A stretch of 64,000 nt of DNA from Aquatica leii (Eukaryota; Arthropoda; Insecta; Coleoptera; Lampyridae), in NCBI GenBank assembly GCA_035610365.1, contig CM069434.1:124862895-124926894 (forward strand). Direction: 5' to 3'. Within the stretch, counting starts at the first letter, position 1; the number at the start of each line of letters is the position of its first letter. The notes under the pieces are model-generated. The model did no database searches, had not been told where the DNA came from, and saw only the letters and a list, made by a program, of their open reading frames with translations. Both the position numbers and the translations under genes were made by a program. Below are positions 34,317 to 46,289 of the stretch, piece by piece.

Positions 34317-35089
34317 TAAAAAAAAGAGGAATTAAATGACCTACAAAGTTATCTTTCAAATGCTGTAAATCTTCAAAATGCTGTAAGTAGTACTTAGTAT
34401 TTAAAATACGTAGTATATACAATTTTTTTTAATTAGTAGAAAGATTTAAATATGAAACAATTTTATTTCTGACTGGCGGTAGGTAATGTGTTTAATTTTA
34501 TCCTTTGAACAAGTCAAGAATTTATAAAAAACGGTTTTTGTGGTGCTAGGTACAGTTAGAGAAGAAAACGAGTAAAGAAACTATTTCAAAATATAAAATT
34601 GAATATTCTAATAAGAAGTAAGCGTATGAATATATTTCATGGATGTTACACTTATCATATTTTATACAATATACCTATATGATATCAACAAACGTTACCA
34701 TGCTATTAAAGATACCTTATCAAAATTGAATTTCATGTCAGGTGTAAAAAAACTTATCATATTTATGTAAGAAATTAACAAATGACATGAAGAATAAACC
34801 AAATGTTTCAGACGCATACTCTTTTCTTGCTACTGCAGGTTGATGCAAAAATAAATGATGAAACAGTAGGTTCATATTGGCAACCTTGCGTGGCTTCGTA
34901 TCATAAGGGAAATACATAAGAATATACAAACGGGCTTCCAAATAGCACAAAATGTATAGGGCTTCGCAACATTCGTACTAAATATTTTTTGTATATACAT
35001 GCCTCCGGCACTCCCCATTACACGGGCTTCGATTCATCCAAAGTGTTTGTCGGGCTTCGTATTATTTGATGGGCGTGTATATATATATA

Positions 35090-36270
35090 TATACAGGCAG
35101 TCTAACGAGCCTACAGATGTCGGTAACTGAGTAATTTTATGCCGGTAACTTTATATATGACATAGGACCATAATCATGGTAATGTATAAATGTATATAGG
35201 CTCATAGTACATTAAAAGTTTGGTTTTGTATATAAGCTCATAATATTTTTGTAATACTTTTTCTGTCGACCAACAGAGTTCGCTAGAACGATTTTCATTT
35301 ATGATTTATTAAGATTGAATATCCATTGTTACCACAATTACCCAAATAATTACTGATTGTGATTACACCTTGTAAGCATGCAATTTAATTTAAATATAAG
35401 TAGATAATATCAATATTTTGCTTATCGTGGAAAATGTATAAAAACAGAATCTTTCAAGCACAATTGCATTTTGTTTGTTTCTACAGGGATTGTTAACTTT
35501 CTACCTCATACCGACAATTTTTAATATGTATATATTTACATATACAAAAATGCTTCATTATAAATTAAGTTGTTAGAAGTACAAAAATATTCATAAAATT
35601 TCTTGAAATTGAATCCTATTAACACATTCGTCAAAATTATGAATGAAATTAAATTTTTATACTATTAACTAAATACAAAAAAATATAATTTTACGCTCAA
35701 TGTGATTATGGAAAAAGAGTGTTCGAATGAGTGTATTTATTAGTTTGGTGTGTTTCTATACAACGATAGATCCTTCGATGTGGAGGATAGGCACCACTCT
35801 TGTCGTAATTGTGGCTACGTTTCGTTGGCTATTGTGCCAACTTCATCACAGTAGAATGTTTAATTTCTGCCAAATATACATAAAATTAAAACCATGGACA
35901 CAGGAGTAAAGTACGAAGAACATGTAACCTTATACGACACAAACATAACCCACACATAAGGTGAATCTTAATGATAGAATTAAACTTTTTTAGTTCATTT
36001 AAGTAGGTTTTTTTAAGTAAGTTTAATTCTATCGGAAATTTTAAAATCGTCTATTCTGAACTGTACGTATTGAAATGATCTCGTAATCCTATTTGTCTGT
36101 TATTATCATGAGATACACTTCCTATTACTCTAAAACTATTTATAAATAATTTAAAAATTGAAGTTAATACAAACTTCTTGGAAATAAATGAAAAAGCTTT
36201 GCTTGTGTTTTCATGTAAGAGGTTTTCAACAGGTAATAACATCACGATTTTATAAAATAATTTTTATTAA
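35090..36270. other. no gene; one hairpin
   Basis: ATAGGCTCATA-like words near 35200 recall those at the palindrome centre (55930, 55995). At about 35970-36040, GATAGAATTAAACTT is followed by its inverse AAGTTTAATTCTATC, forming a hairpin. It may mark the 3' end of the P-like element. No gene seen. Confidence 0.35.
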
Positions 36271-36273
36271 TTA

Positions 36274-39130
36274 TTACAAATGAGATACATTGATACATTT
36301 TTGATTTTTTCCAACTTGACTAAGCAAGTCTCTATTAACAAATTTTAAGGTACTAAAGATTCGAAATCTTATAAATAAGTTAATTAAATAATCCATAGGA
36401 AAATCAGTACATGGATGTACAAATATAATCTTTTTCATCAAGAGGCGTAAGTTATGCCCTACTTGCTTAGTACATATATTATTAAAATTAGAAATAAAAA
36501 TGTCCTCTAATTGGTGTATAAAATCATAAAAAGAACAATCTGGAACTTTTAAATTCCCAAATGCTGCTCCTTTTTGTCCTCCATAACTTTTAAAATGCAC
36601 ATAAAAAAATTCGGAATCTAATTTTTTCTGCTTATAAGCAAAGGCTAGGCAAGTCATACAATTGTGTTGTTTTAAGCATTTGTGCATTAAATATCCACTC
36701 ACATAAACTAAAGCATTTTGCCGATAAATATCTAAATTCCGATAATCTGAATCGGGTACATTAATTTCAAAATTTTCATGTGGAATTTGTATTTGCTGAA
36801 CTACTTCAAAATTGTGGAATTCCCTACCGACCTTATTTAGAATTTCATCAAAATCGTCAATACAATTTGCCCCATCTGCATGACAAAAAAAATTTAAACA
36901 AAACAATTTTTTGAAAGCCCTTTGAAATTGAATTGGTGTAGGGTTCGTGCGTTCCCACATTGTTGTCTGACGGCACCAAAAAAATTTTCCAGGCAGTCCT
37001 GATTCAAACGCCTTGTAAACAGGGTACGTTTCCCTAAATGTTCCCACATATTTAAGATTGACGATATTGTAATTTGCCAACACAATAAACTTTTAATTTG
37101 TTTAGTAACATTTTTACCTGATTTACTAACAACCTGTATGGTTTTAAATAGATTAAGTATTTCTTCCAAGAATTCGAATTGGTAAGGTTCACCTTTAAAG
37201 GGACGATTGTACAATTTAGAAGATTCGAATGATGAAGAATTTACCATATCAAACAACTTATCCATTTTTTCTATAAAGGTTATTGTGCCCAAGGATGCTG
37301 CTGGCAATGCACCAAATGACATATGAGTACTTAAAGCAGCCGCTACTGTAGAGCTTAAAACCTGTACTGCATATTTCACCCTCATTTTGTCAAAATTATT
37401 GGGATCCATATGTTTATTAGTTAGTTTTGGGGCTAGCCTAAGGGGTAAAGTTTTGTCATGATCATAAAATTTTTGGATATGGGATTTATCTGTTAAATAA
37501 TCGTTAAATTTAAAATGATGTTTAAAAAAATTGTTGCGTGTTGCTTTCATTAAATGAGGTGGATCGAAAATGTAAAAAATCTTTTCATTGTTTATAATAA
37601 AATAAGGACGATCGGGAGTTATTCCTATGTCATTTGCAAATTTATAAAAATTTGATCCCAAATCTGAAATAATTGCTCTAACTTTACAATAATTATTCTG
37701 TAATAACGAAATCGTATTGATTAATAAATTATTCATTTCGTTTTGTCCACAGGTTGAAACAAAAATGTACCCTATTTGCTGTTTCCATTTTGAAAAAATA
37801 CCTCTTACCATCAGCGTGAGAGCGAACTGAGCTGGTGTGGGCAATTTAGAATTGTTTGTTTCATGAAACCCAACGATTTCATCATCTTTAATTTTATAAA
37901 ATAAGTTGCTTTTCAGTGATATTTCGTCAATGCATAAAACGCATTCTCTTGCCTCATCTGTAAAATTCTTCATTTTGGCACCAATGACTGTAAAAATGAA
38001 TTCATTACAACCTGATTTTATACACCAATTAGCAGTAACATTTTGTAAGGTACGCTTACTTGGGAGACATAACATTGTTTGCAAGTATTTATAAACTTTC
38101 GGCCCTAAGAAATAAATGTTTAAAGCAATTTGCTTAAAATCAGAACTGTACCTATGCCCCTTAGAAGATCTGCCTATTAGAGATATTTGCCCATTTAAAA
38201 TCTCAGCTAATGGCTTAGTAAAATACTTATAGCATAATTTTCTAAGTTGCTCAAGCTCCAAAGCTTTATCTTTGTCTTTCTCAACATTAGCATTCGTTGT
38301 TTTACTTAATTGTTTTCTTAGGGTTTTTATCTTAGATCGCATTTTGTTCTTTCGAGGTGTATTTATAGATAAAAGTTGACTTGTTTGAGTTCCAGCACAT
38401 AAAACATGTGGTGGTGATGTTGGAATTTCAACACATGAGACACTTGGTGGTGATGTTGACAGGTTCTACCGCAAATGAGGAAGTCGACAATGGTTGACAA
38501 TCACCTAAATAAAGCAAGCACTGCATTATTTACATTACTAATATGTCATAAATATTACCTGAAGAAATTACTTGAACACTTATAATGTTTATTTTGGGTT
38601 TAGGTACATCTAGCTGTACTACCTGCAACTCTGTCAGTGGCATATCTAAAAATTATTTAAAATTACATTATAATACAAATAAAGTTATTTAGTTTAATAA
38701 ACTTCTTGTTTGATAACTTCTAATTGTTGACTAATTATCGAGTTGTTTCATACTCATAATCAATTTATCGAAAACAGTTACTCACCTGTCGATTGATTAG
38801 CCCTCGGATGTTCTGGTAATAGCAATGTTGGTACAGCATTTCGTTTCAGTCGGTTCTTTAAATCGTTCAAATACATAACATCTTCAAAATGTAAGTTACA
38901 AACTTTAAAGTGGTTTCCACAATCCACATCAAGATCCATTCTTCCGATCTGTTTCAACCATAATTTACGTCTACAAGTAAGATATAAGAAGAAAACGTTG
39001 TAAATGCGCAAGTTTTAGTTTACCTCTCAGATTCTTTTGGCAATCCAAAAAAAACACACAACTTTTGCTTAGTATTTGAAATACAACAAGGAACCATGCA
39101 CCAAGTTCCACCGCGACCTTTGCAAGACAT
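36274..39130 (-). pseudogene. P-element-like transposase with THAP domain, four exons
   Basis: Exons by GT-AG signals: 39130-39024, 38970-38786, 38645-38559, 38504-36274. Exons 1-2 encode a complete C2CH THAP zinc finger (CCISNTKQKLCVFFGLPKES, then KLWLKQIGR, CNLHFEDV and the AVPTL end). The large exon matches P-element/THAP9 transposase: SDFKQIALNIYFLGPKVYKYLQ-type HTH region, CIDEISLKSNLFYK, AIISDLGSNFYKFANDIGI, YIFDPPHLMKATRNN, TRRLNQDCLENFFGAVRQQ and a C-terminal domain to 36274 (ALVYVSGYLMHKCLK). Two one-base frame errors: in the linker near 38465, and near 36950 between AVRQQCGNAR and NPTPIQFQRAFKKLF. No other stops within about 2.2 kb of large exon. Terminal repeats were not identified. 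Confidence 0.88.
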
Positions 39131-40300
39131 TTTTACACAAACCACAAGATATGTACTTTTTAAAAAGCAAATTCACTACCACTACAACACAAACTAAGTC
39201 CTAGTAGTTAATACGATAAATAAAATTAGAGAATAAACTGAATAAAGTAAAATCGTTTGTTGTTTACCAAGTTGTTTACAACACCAATAACAAAATGGAG
39301 AATTAGGGCATGCGCAAAGAATCTCTACAACCCGAGTTGCGCATCTGTCTTAAAACACGTAAACGTTAATCTGTGACGAAACCAATTACAACTGACAATC
39401 TAACAATAGATTTGCCGACAGGTGTCAATTTTGGTGAATGCGCAAACGCAGAGTATGCATATCCCTTGTTGAAACTTTATTATAGCCGTGGCTATTTTTT
39501 ATTTACATATTTGTTCCTAGGAAGTGTACCTACTTTGAGAACTGTTTCTATGATTTGATTAAATAGTAGCTAAAAACTGCCTGAAGGTTACCAAATTCGA
39601 TAAAATAAAAACTTTGGTGGCGCTATTTTGCTTCTATTCGCACGACTCTAAGTGCAATTTAATTTTTTTTAATTTCTGTTAAATCTATTAAGAATGGGGT
39701 AAAATAGAAAAAAATAGTATAAGAAATTTGTGACTTATGCACTTGTTCATTGAAAAACTGGACGAGTGCGGATATAGGAGTTTGATAAGCCAATTATTCT
39801 CTTTGATTATACTGGTCTTACGTTTTTGCGTTGGTTTCTGCTAGTTTATCTATCTATTGTATTGTTTACGTCTAGGATAATTAATTAAATAGCTTTAGAG
39901 TCGAACCGTTTTATTATTGCTGTCAAATCTGATACATTGCACGTGTGTCGTTACGCCAGTGGTTGCCAACATCTGCTGCCAGCAGTGGTATACAACACAT
40001 CTATACGAACATTTTATCTCTTTTGATTGTAATTTGTTACTTAATATGTCAGCGAGCGATGCCCTAAAATATGATAAAGAAAGTATTGAGTTTCCAACGT
40101 ACGCAGTGACACAAATTAATGCTATTTTTCTTATCTAGTACCTACGTGCTTTTGAAAGATGTACGTTGCAAATATTATAAATACTCTTGCTGCTCTAGTA
40201 CAAAATAAATAAAAAATTGAATCCTATAAAAAATTAAATAACTTAATTAAGGGATTTGTTAAATTGGACATGAAAAATTTGAGTATAATTTACCGACGAG
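39131..40300. other. no gene recognised
   Basis: 39300-39500 is less AT-rich but I see no coding similarity in either strand. It may include the 5' terminal repeat of the P-like element. Confidence 0.35.
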
Positions 40301-41935
40301 AAACCAGCAATAAAAGTATACCTCGAAAGAGGCTAGAAATATCTAAAAGATTCATTTTCGAATTAAGAAGCGTTTTACCAATTGTCTGGCGAATTTGAAT
40401 ATACACAATAAAGTAGTGCAAGGCCTTCTATAATATTTTTTTTATGCGTGCGGAGTTTTTCTAAACAAAGTAATTAGAACCGTTTATATATAGGTAAAAA
40501 AAAAGAAATCGCAAAATATTTAATTTTTTCAATTTTTTTCAAAAGTCTTTGATTGCTCAATGACTTTGAAAACACGGTATGAAAAGGCAAACTACCCTGC
40601 ATTTAGAACTGTTTTTATGCCAGTTGAATTTTTTTAATTAAAGTAATTACATCAGTTTGTATGTTCAAAAATTTAGAAATCGCAGAATATTCAATTTTTT
40701 GAATTTTTTTCAAAAGGCTTTGATTGCTCAATGACTTTGAAAACACGGTATGAAACGGCAAACTACCCTTTATTTAAAACTGTTTTTATGCTAGTTGAAT
40801 TTTTTCAATTAAAGTAATTACAGCGGTTTGTATGTTCAAATATGTCGAAATCACAAAATTTTCAATTTTTTTCAAAAGTCTTTGATTGCTCCATGACTTT
40901 GAAAACACGGTATGAAAGGGCATCGTTGAATTTTTGTAAAACATAAAGATAACTGTGAACCGATTTACACACAAACATGTAAACATGGTACCTAAATAAT
41001 GTGTCACCTAATTTTAAAGCTTAGTGGTAGAAAAAGATTCATCCAATCACAATAAGCAGCAAATATACCGTAGGTGTAAAAAATTGTAATTGTCAATTTG
41101 TCTTCAATTAGCAAAGCATAATGTTGCTATGAATAATACCTCTTAGAGTGGTCTGGAAATAGAAAATTGAGGAAAGATTGCATTCTCCGATATAAGTTCG
41201 TCAGATTGGAGAAAACATGGTCAGGATGTCGACACCGCTGTAATTACTGTAATTGAAAAAATTCAACTAGCATAAAAACAGTTTTAAATACAGGGTAGCT
41301 TGCCCTTTTATACCGTGTTTTCAAAGTCATTGAGCAATCAAAGACTTTTGAAAAAAATTGAAAAAATTGAATATTCTGCGATTACTACATTTTTGAACAT
41401 ACAAACCGCTGTAATTACTTTAATTGATAAAATTCAACTAGCATGAAAACAATTTTAAATACAGGATAGTTTCTCCTTTAATACTGTGTTTTCAAAGTCA
41501 TTGAGCAATCAAAGACTTTTGAAAAAAATGAAAAAATTGAATATTCTGCGATTTCTACATTTTTGAACATACAAACCGCTGTAATTACTTTAATTGAAAA
41601 AATTCAACTAGCATAAATACATTTTTAAATATAGGGTAGTTTGCCTTTTTATACCGTGTTTTCAAAGTCATTGAGCAATCAAAGACTTTTTAAAAAAACT
41701 GAAAAAACTAGATATTTTGCGATTTCTTTATTTTTTTACCTATATATAAATAGTTCTAATTACTCTGTTTAGAAAAAATCCACACGCATAAAAAGAATTT
41801 TTTATAGAAAGCATTGCACTACTTTATTGTGTATATTCAAATTGGTAAAACGCTTCTCAATTTGAAAATGAATCTTTTAGATATCTCTAGCCTCTTTCGG
41901 GGTATACTTTTATTGCTGAACTTTATTGCTGGTTT
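40301..41935. mobile_element. foldback (FB-like) element with tandem-repeat arms
   Basis: The outer ends AAACCAGCAATAAAAGTATA (40301) and its inverse ending at 41935 begin long inverted arms of roughly 620-700 bp. Each arm has a unique outer part (CGAAAGAGGCTAGAAATATC; left 40331, right about 41880) followed by about 2.5-3 tandem copies of a ~170-bp unit. Left anchors are at 40541, 40712 and 40874; right inverse anchors near 41345, 41516 and 41686. A 310-bp spacer (40925-41238) separates the arms. There is no transposase. The organisation matches the Drosophila Foldback type. Confidence 0.8.
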
Positions 41936-43440
41936 TATTTAAAAAATTTATTTGTTTTATTTTATTTATTATACCATTTGAAACCGTTATTATTTCGTCG
42001 TAGTATTTTTGTATGTATCCCAATTTGGACTTTGAATACTTAAAAATTCAACAACGCCCTGCAATATGTTATGTATTTGTCATACTATCACACTTCTGCG
42101 AAATCTGTAATTAAAACGTCAATTTTTTGGTTGTTAATTTATTTCTCCTAAAGTACCAAAACGAATGAAATACATTTTTGGAAATTTATAAAGTACTAAT
42201 AAGATGAACTGAATTATGTAACAAAATACAGGATGTCTTATTTAATAAAAATTAGCTCCGTATCGTCATGTTTATTTGGACCACTCGATATAATCAAAAT
42301 ACTTTTCTAAAATAGAGTCTTCCGAATTCCATAGATTCATATTAGAACAAAACTCTTAACTTTATTGGTTTAGGAGCTATAAACCGATGCGCGCTTAACT
42401 GGCCACTAGGTATAAGGGCAATTCTAATTTCCTGTCAAATCGGCCAAAATTTCACCGACCCCCTCCGATTTGTTCGAAACATCTCTCTCTAAATATTTTT
42501 ATACAAAACCAAGGAAAAAAGACTTGATCCGCGCGAAAATTTATCTCCCGCGTATGATATTAACGAATTGGGATCTACTATATCGAAATAACTTAAATGG
42601 GCACTAACTGGAGCAATTCGTCGTTTTGTAATTTTCTTTACAAGTGTTCTGTGTGGTGGACCAAATACTACTAAATATAAACATGTTAAATATTATTCAA
42701 AACAGAATACATTTGGACAAATCAACTCTTTTCTCCTTAGTTTTAGATACAAATGAACTATTATAAGAGATTTGGAACAAACAAATCAGAAGGAGTCGGA
42801 GATATTTTGGCCGATTTGACATGAAATCACGAATGTATTTTTTTAAATTATCATTTCTCTAAAGTAGGTGTGTACCCTAATTTTGATGTGTAGCTGTAGA
42901 CAAAACTGCGTTTGAGATAGGAGCTCGAAATTGAAGTCTTGAATTTATCAAGTTCTCATACTATGTTGTTACCTGGTTACCTTAGTTATTACTTTTTTTA
43001 TTTTATTATAAATATTGTCACCTGAAGAAGAACGTAGTTTCCGTACGAAAGCTTGTAAGCTGTTTTTCTTAGACTCGCCACGAAATTTATAAAATTACAT
43101 TAAAACATAATATAATTTCGAGGTGTATTCAATGTAGCTAAACCACCTATACCACACCGAATGCCAAAATTAGTAGCAGCAGCAAGCGTTGAAGTACGCC
43201 AAGAATGGAAGACTATAACTGTTGACTGCGCTATGACGAAGAACGCGCAGTCAAAACAAATACTTGAATTTTTACTATTATTTTCATGTTAATCATAAAT
43301 AAATTTAATATTTGTACTTTACAAAAGAAAAATCAAATTAAGGAAAATGAACTATTTTTTTAGTTTAAGCCACCAAGTTTTTATTTGTTAAATTTTATTA
43401 AAAACCAAACCCGTTTCCAGTAAATATATTTTACACCATG
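41936..43440. other. intergenic with a smaller inverted pair
   Basis: CCTGTCAAATCGGCCAAAAT (42433 onward, ~55 bp) is inverted at about 42770-42826 (GATATTTTGGCCGATTTGAC), consistent with a MITE-like unit. ACAGGATGTC at 42228 resembles a mariner end. A hammerhead/Penelope-like core lies at 43017-43066. No gene. Confidence 0.5.
43015..43066 (+). other. hammerhead-like / Penelope-type 3' motif
   Basis: CCTGAAGAAGAACGTAG followed by CCGTACGAAAGCTTGTAAGC: a CUGAAGA-like box, a short interrupted stem, GAAA, and a GCTT-GT-AAGC hairpin. The base at the expected cleavage position is G, which a hammerhead does not accept. A related string occurs in both arms of the giant palindrome (52497 and 59330). 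Confidence 0.35.
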
Positions 43441-43441
43441 T

Positions 43442-43728
43442 AAAATTATAAAAGTATGATAAATAAATACTTTACACAAAGAAGTTTTTTAAAAACCACG
43501 TTTTTCCCGTGAACTAAAAAGTAAAAAATAAATTTTCTTCAACTTAAAACGTAGGCGCATTTAAATGTACATATTTTCTTAAATTATATAAGTTCTTATA
43601 AATGCGCCCACACGTTTTAAGTTGAAGAAAAGTTATTTCCTACTTTTTAGTTCACGGGAAAAACGTGATTTTTAAAAAACTTTTTTTATAAAGTATTTAT
43701 TTTCTACTTTTTAGTTTTATAATAATTT
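43442..43728. repeat. ~287-bp palindromic MITE-like unit
   Basis: Arms of about 125 bp. The left arm carries ACGTTTTTCCCGTGAACTAA and TTCTTCAACTTAAAACG, both repeated in inverse order on the right (TTTTAAGTTGAAGAAAA, then TTAGTTCACGGGAAAAACGT). The small central loop is AT-rich. No ORF. Confidence 0.8.
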
Positions 43729-44164
43729 ACTTTGATAAAGTTTTAAACAAACAGTTTAAACACTTGCCCGACTTAGGTACATAGCTTACACAACTGTCGT
43801 AGATCAGAAATCTTCAAGTTATGGCAAGAGTTTTATATTTTTTGATGCTTGAATACTGTATTGTCATCAATAATGCACATATCCAAAAAAATCTAGCTTG
43901 ATTAGTGCAGTAGAAGTGGTCGAAAAATCGATTATAAAATTTGAAATTTTGCGGACAAGTAATCAAAGAAACAAACAAACAAACAAGAACGCAAGCTAAG
44001 AAAAACGTGGTAAAAAACAATTTTTTAAAAAATAAATTCATATTAGATGTCCCTGATTGTAAATTTGTTATCAAAGTTATTTTTACCTAATCACTGATTC
44101 TTTTTCCAACTTAAACTGAGATATACCTAAACCTTTGTATAAATAAAGAAATTTCTACTTTGAT

Positions 44165-44755
44165 TTCTTTTTTTAGATAAAAACTTACATTTTTTGTTTT
44201 GCATTTTTTTAATTTACTTTTTAAAGTGCAATTCGAGTGATAACATTTAATGGGGATTTAAGCGTGTTATAAAAAAAATATAAAAGCACAAGTGCCTTCA
44301 TTTATTCCGTTGATTACAGTACTGTATTCTATTAGTTTGTATATTTAGCTCAGCTGGTCTTTAGTTTATGGACTTTAAAGAAAAACACTGGCAAGTTTCT
44401 TTTTCACTTTCTAGAAAAAAAAATGGTCAAAAGCAGTGGTTTCTTTTAAAAATTATCGTTGTTCAATTGTAAGACAGTTCTTGAATTGATTGTAGAAGAA
44501 AACCAACCCAAACGATACATGATGTCATAACTGCGACCTCGTATACCGTAGTTTTACATGCCGCCCGCTCCTATAGCGTCTCGGTGGTTCAAATAACACA
44601 ACTTTTTTTTTAATAAATTCATTTTAGATCTTGCTGATAAATATAATACAATAATTGTACTAATCTGAAGATAAACCATTTTTTTCTCATTAAATTGTGT
44701 TTTTTTTTTAGTAGCTTTTAATCATTATCCCAGAGCACACCTAGAATAGTTTTAA
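44165..44755. repeat. ~590-bp direct repeat, copy 1
   Basis: Nearly identical to 46290-46885 and in the same orientation (shared blocks include ATTCGAGTGATAACATTTAA, CTGGCAAGTTTCTTTTTCAC and ATAACTGCGACCTCGTATAC). It lacks about 18 bp present in copy 2. Unidentified repeat; no coding content. Confidence 0.9.
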
Positions 44756-46289
44756 ATTATGTGAAAATTGTACCTACTAAGAATTGGTAATATTATTTTA
44801 CAAATTAAAAAAGTTAGCAATTTTAGATTATTTTCAATATAACCACGCACTACCGTACCGGAGACAAACTATTTAAGAAAAAATTATAAATTTTACTAAA
44901 AAAATAAAACAAATTCATAATTTAATAAAGCAATTATAAATTATTAATGAATGAATAGAATAATTAAATTTATTATCCATAATGAATCTACATTCTACAC
45001 TAATAATCCACTAATTGATTAAGGTGCCAAAATAAAAGAAATCTAAGATAATTTCTTTATAACACAGTAAAGTAAAAATATCTGAAAACAACCAACTCAT
45101 AAAAACAATAAAACGGATCAATGTTCAACGGTTCAAGTATGTTGTGCCGCCAAAACAATAAATTATGTCCTTGTTGCGGCACGATAGTTTTAGCTAAGGA
45201 TTTCAAGTTTCAACGTTCAGCAAAATTTTATCTTATAATCATCCTGTAATAGTATGAATTTTGTGTGTATATTAGGTTGATATTTCTATTATCAGGTTCT
45301 TACGTTATCGTGCGTCTGTATCGCAAAAAAAATAAAAAACGTAGAAAAGGTTGTATTTTTGAATTGTAGGGATACAGAATCACATGAATACTTGAATTTA
45401 AAATAATCCAAACAAAATTAACCCAGTATAATTTGTTGAACTAGGTGCTACAATGAATTTCATACACTTTGAATATAATCAACATCATCATATATATAAT
45501 AAGAGTTTGGCTTATCTAATGAATGGCTTATCGCTGTCCAAAAACGAAAACATAAACAAATCTCTATTTCACATAAAATTTTTTGGAAACAATTTTTTTA
45601 GGGTAATGTGAGGTCACCATCAAAACTTCAATTAATTTTTTTGCCTATTTTTAAATCTGACATTTTAGGAATTATTTACACAGCTACTTATCACATTGGT
45701 ACACTTAGAATATAAAAGTTTCTGTGTTTATAAAAGATAAAATTAATGTAACATACAGTGCACTTTTAATCATGTATAGAGATATGAAATCATGTTAATA
45801 AATATGCGTCCTCAAGATCTTTAGTGTCTTGTATCAGATTCATATCATTTTAACGGATTGTAACTGAAATTGTCGGTAATATTTGACAATTTGGACAACA
45901 TACGTTAGCAATTACATTGAATTGGGGTTCATGAACCTGGAATACGATAAAAAAATAATTTAAGCATTACTAAAACTATGTAAATGATTATTTTTTTCTA
46001 GTTAAAGTTTACAAAAAAATTGAAAAAAGACAGAATTAACGAAAAACAAATTTAAACATTTATAATGATGTGAAGGATTGGGTGATATGACTTTATTTAG
46101 TATCCGATAAATTCTGTGCGGTGGTAATTTAGACTGGAAAGGTCGTACGCTGTATTTAGACATTGGATTGTAACTTTTTACCATTTAATTCTATAAATTT
46201 TAGTGTAGAGTTTGAAATCCATGAAATAGTTTTTTCTGTTAAAATGTTTCAAATGTTGGTAAAATCTTGATTTTCTTATATAATCTTTG
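44756..46289. other. spacer between the direct repeats, no gene
   Basis: AT-rich. CTATGTAAATGATTATTT near 45976 recurs just after copy 2 (46899), so a short flanking segment is also duplicated. Confidence 0.4.

Larger units (their letters stand above)
30367..35075. mobile_element. candidate DNA transposon bounded by subterminal GAAGCCCG repeats
   Basis: The left side has the motif (T)ACGAAGCCCG at about 30382, 30415, 30435 and 30653, plus one inverted copy at 30451. The right side has the reverse complement at about 34891, 34931, 34958, 35022 and 35051. Almost all copies therefore point inward, and both borders abut (TA)n tracts (30319-30366 and 35075-35092). Inside lie a minus-strand transposase-like remnant (31725-32600) and a small plus-strand ORF (34143-34316). 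Opposed arrays of one short motif at two ends are typical of transposase-binding subterminal repeats. The class of element is not known to me. Confidence 0.5.

Noticed and set aside
44340-44360. tRNA A-box-like TAGCTCAGCTGG
   Set aside because: The only B-box-like word (GGTTCAAAT) lies ~235 bp away, far outside tRNA or SINE spacing, and no cloverleaf forms.
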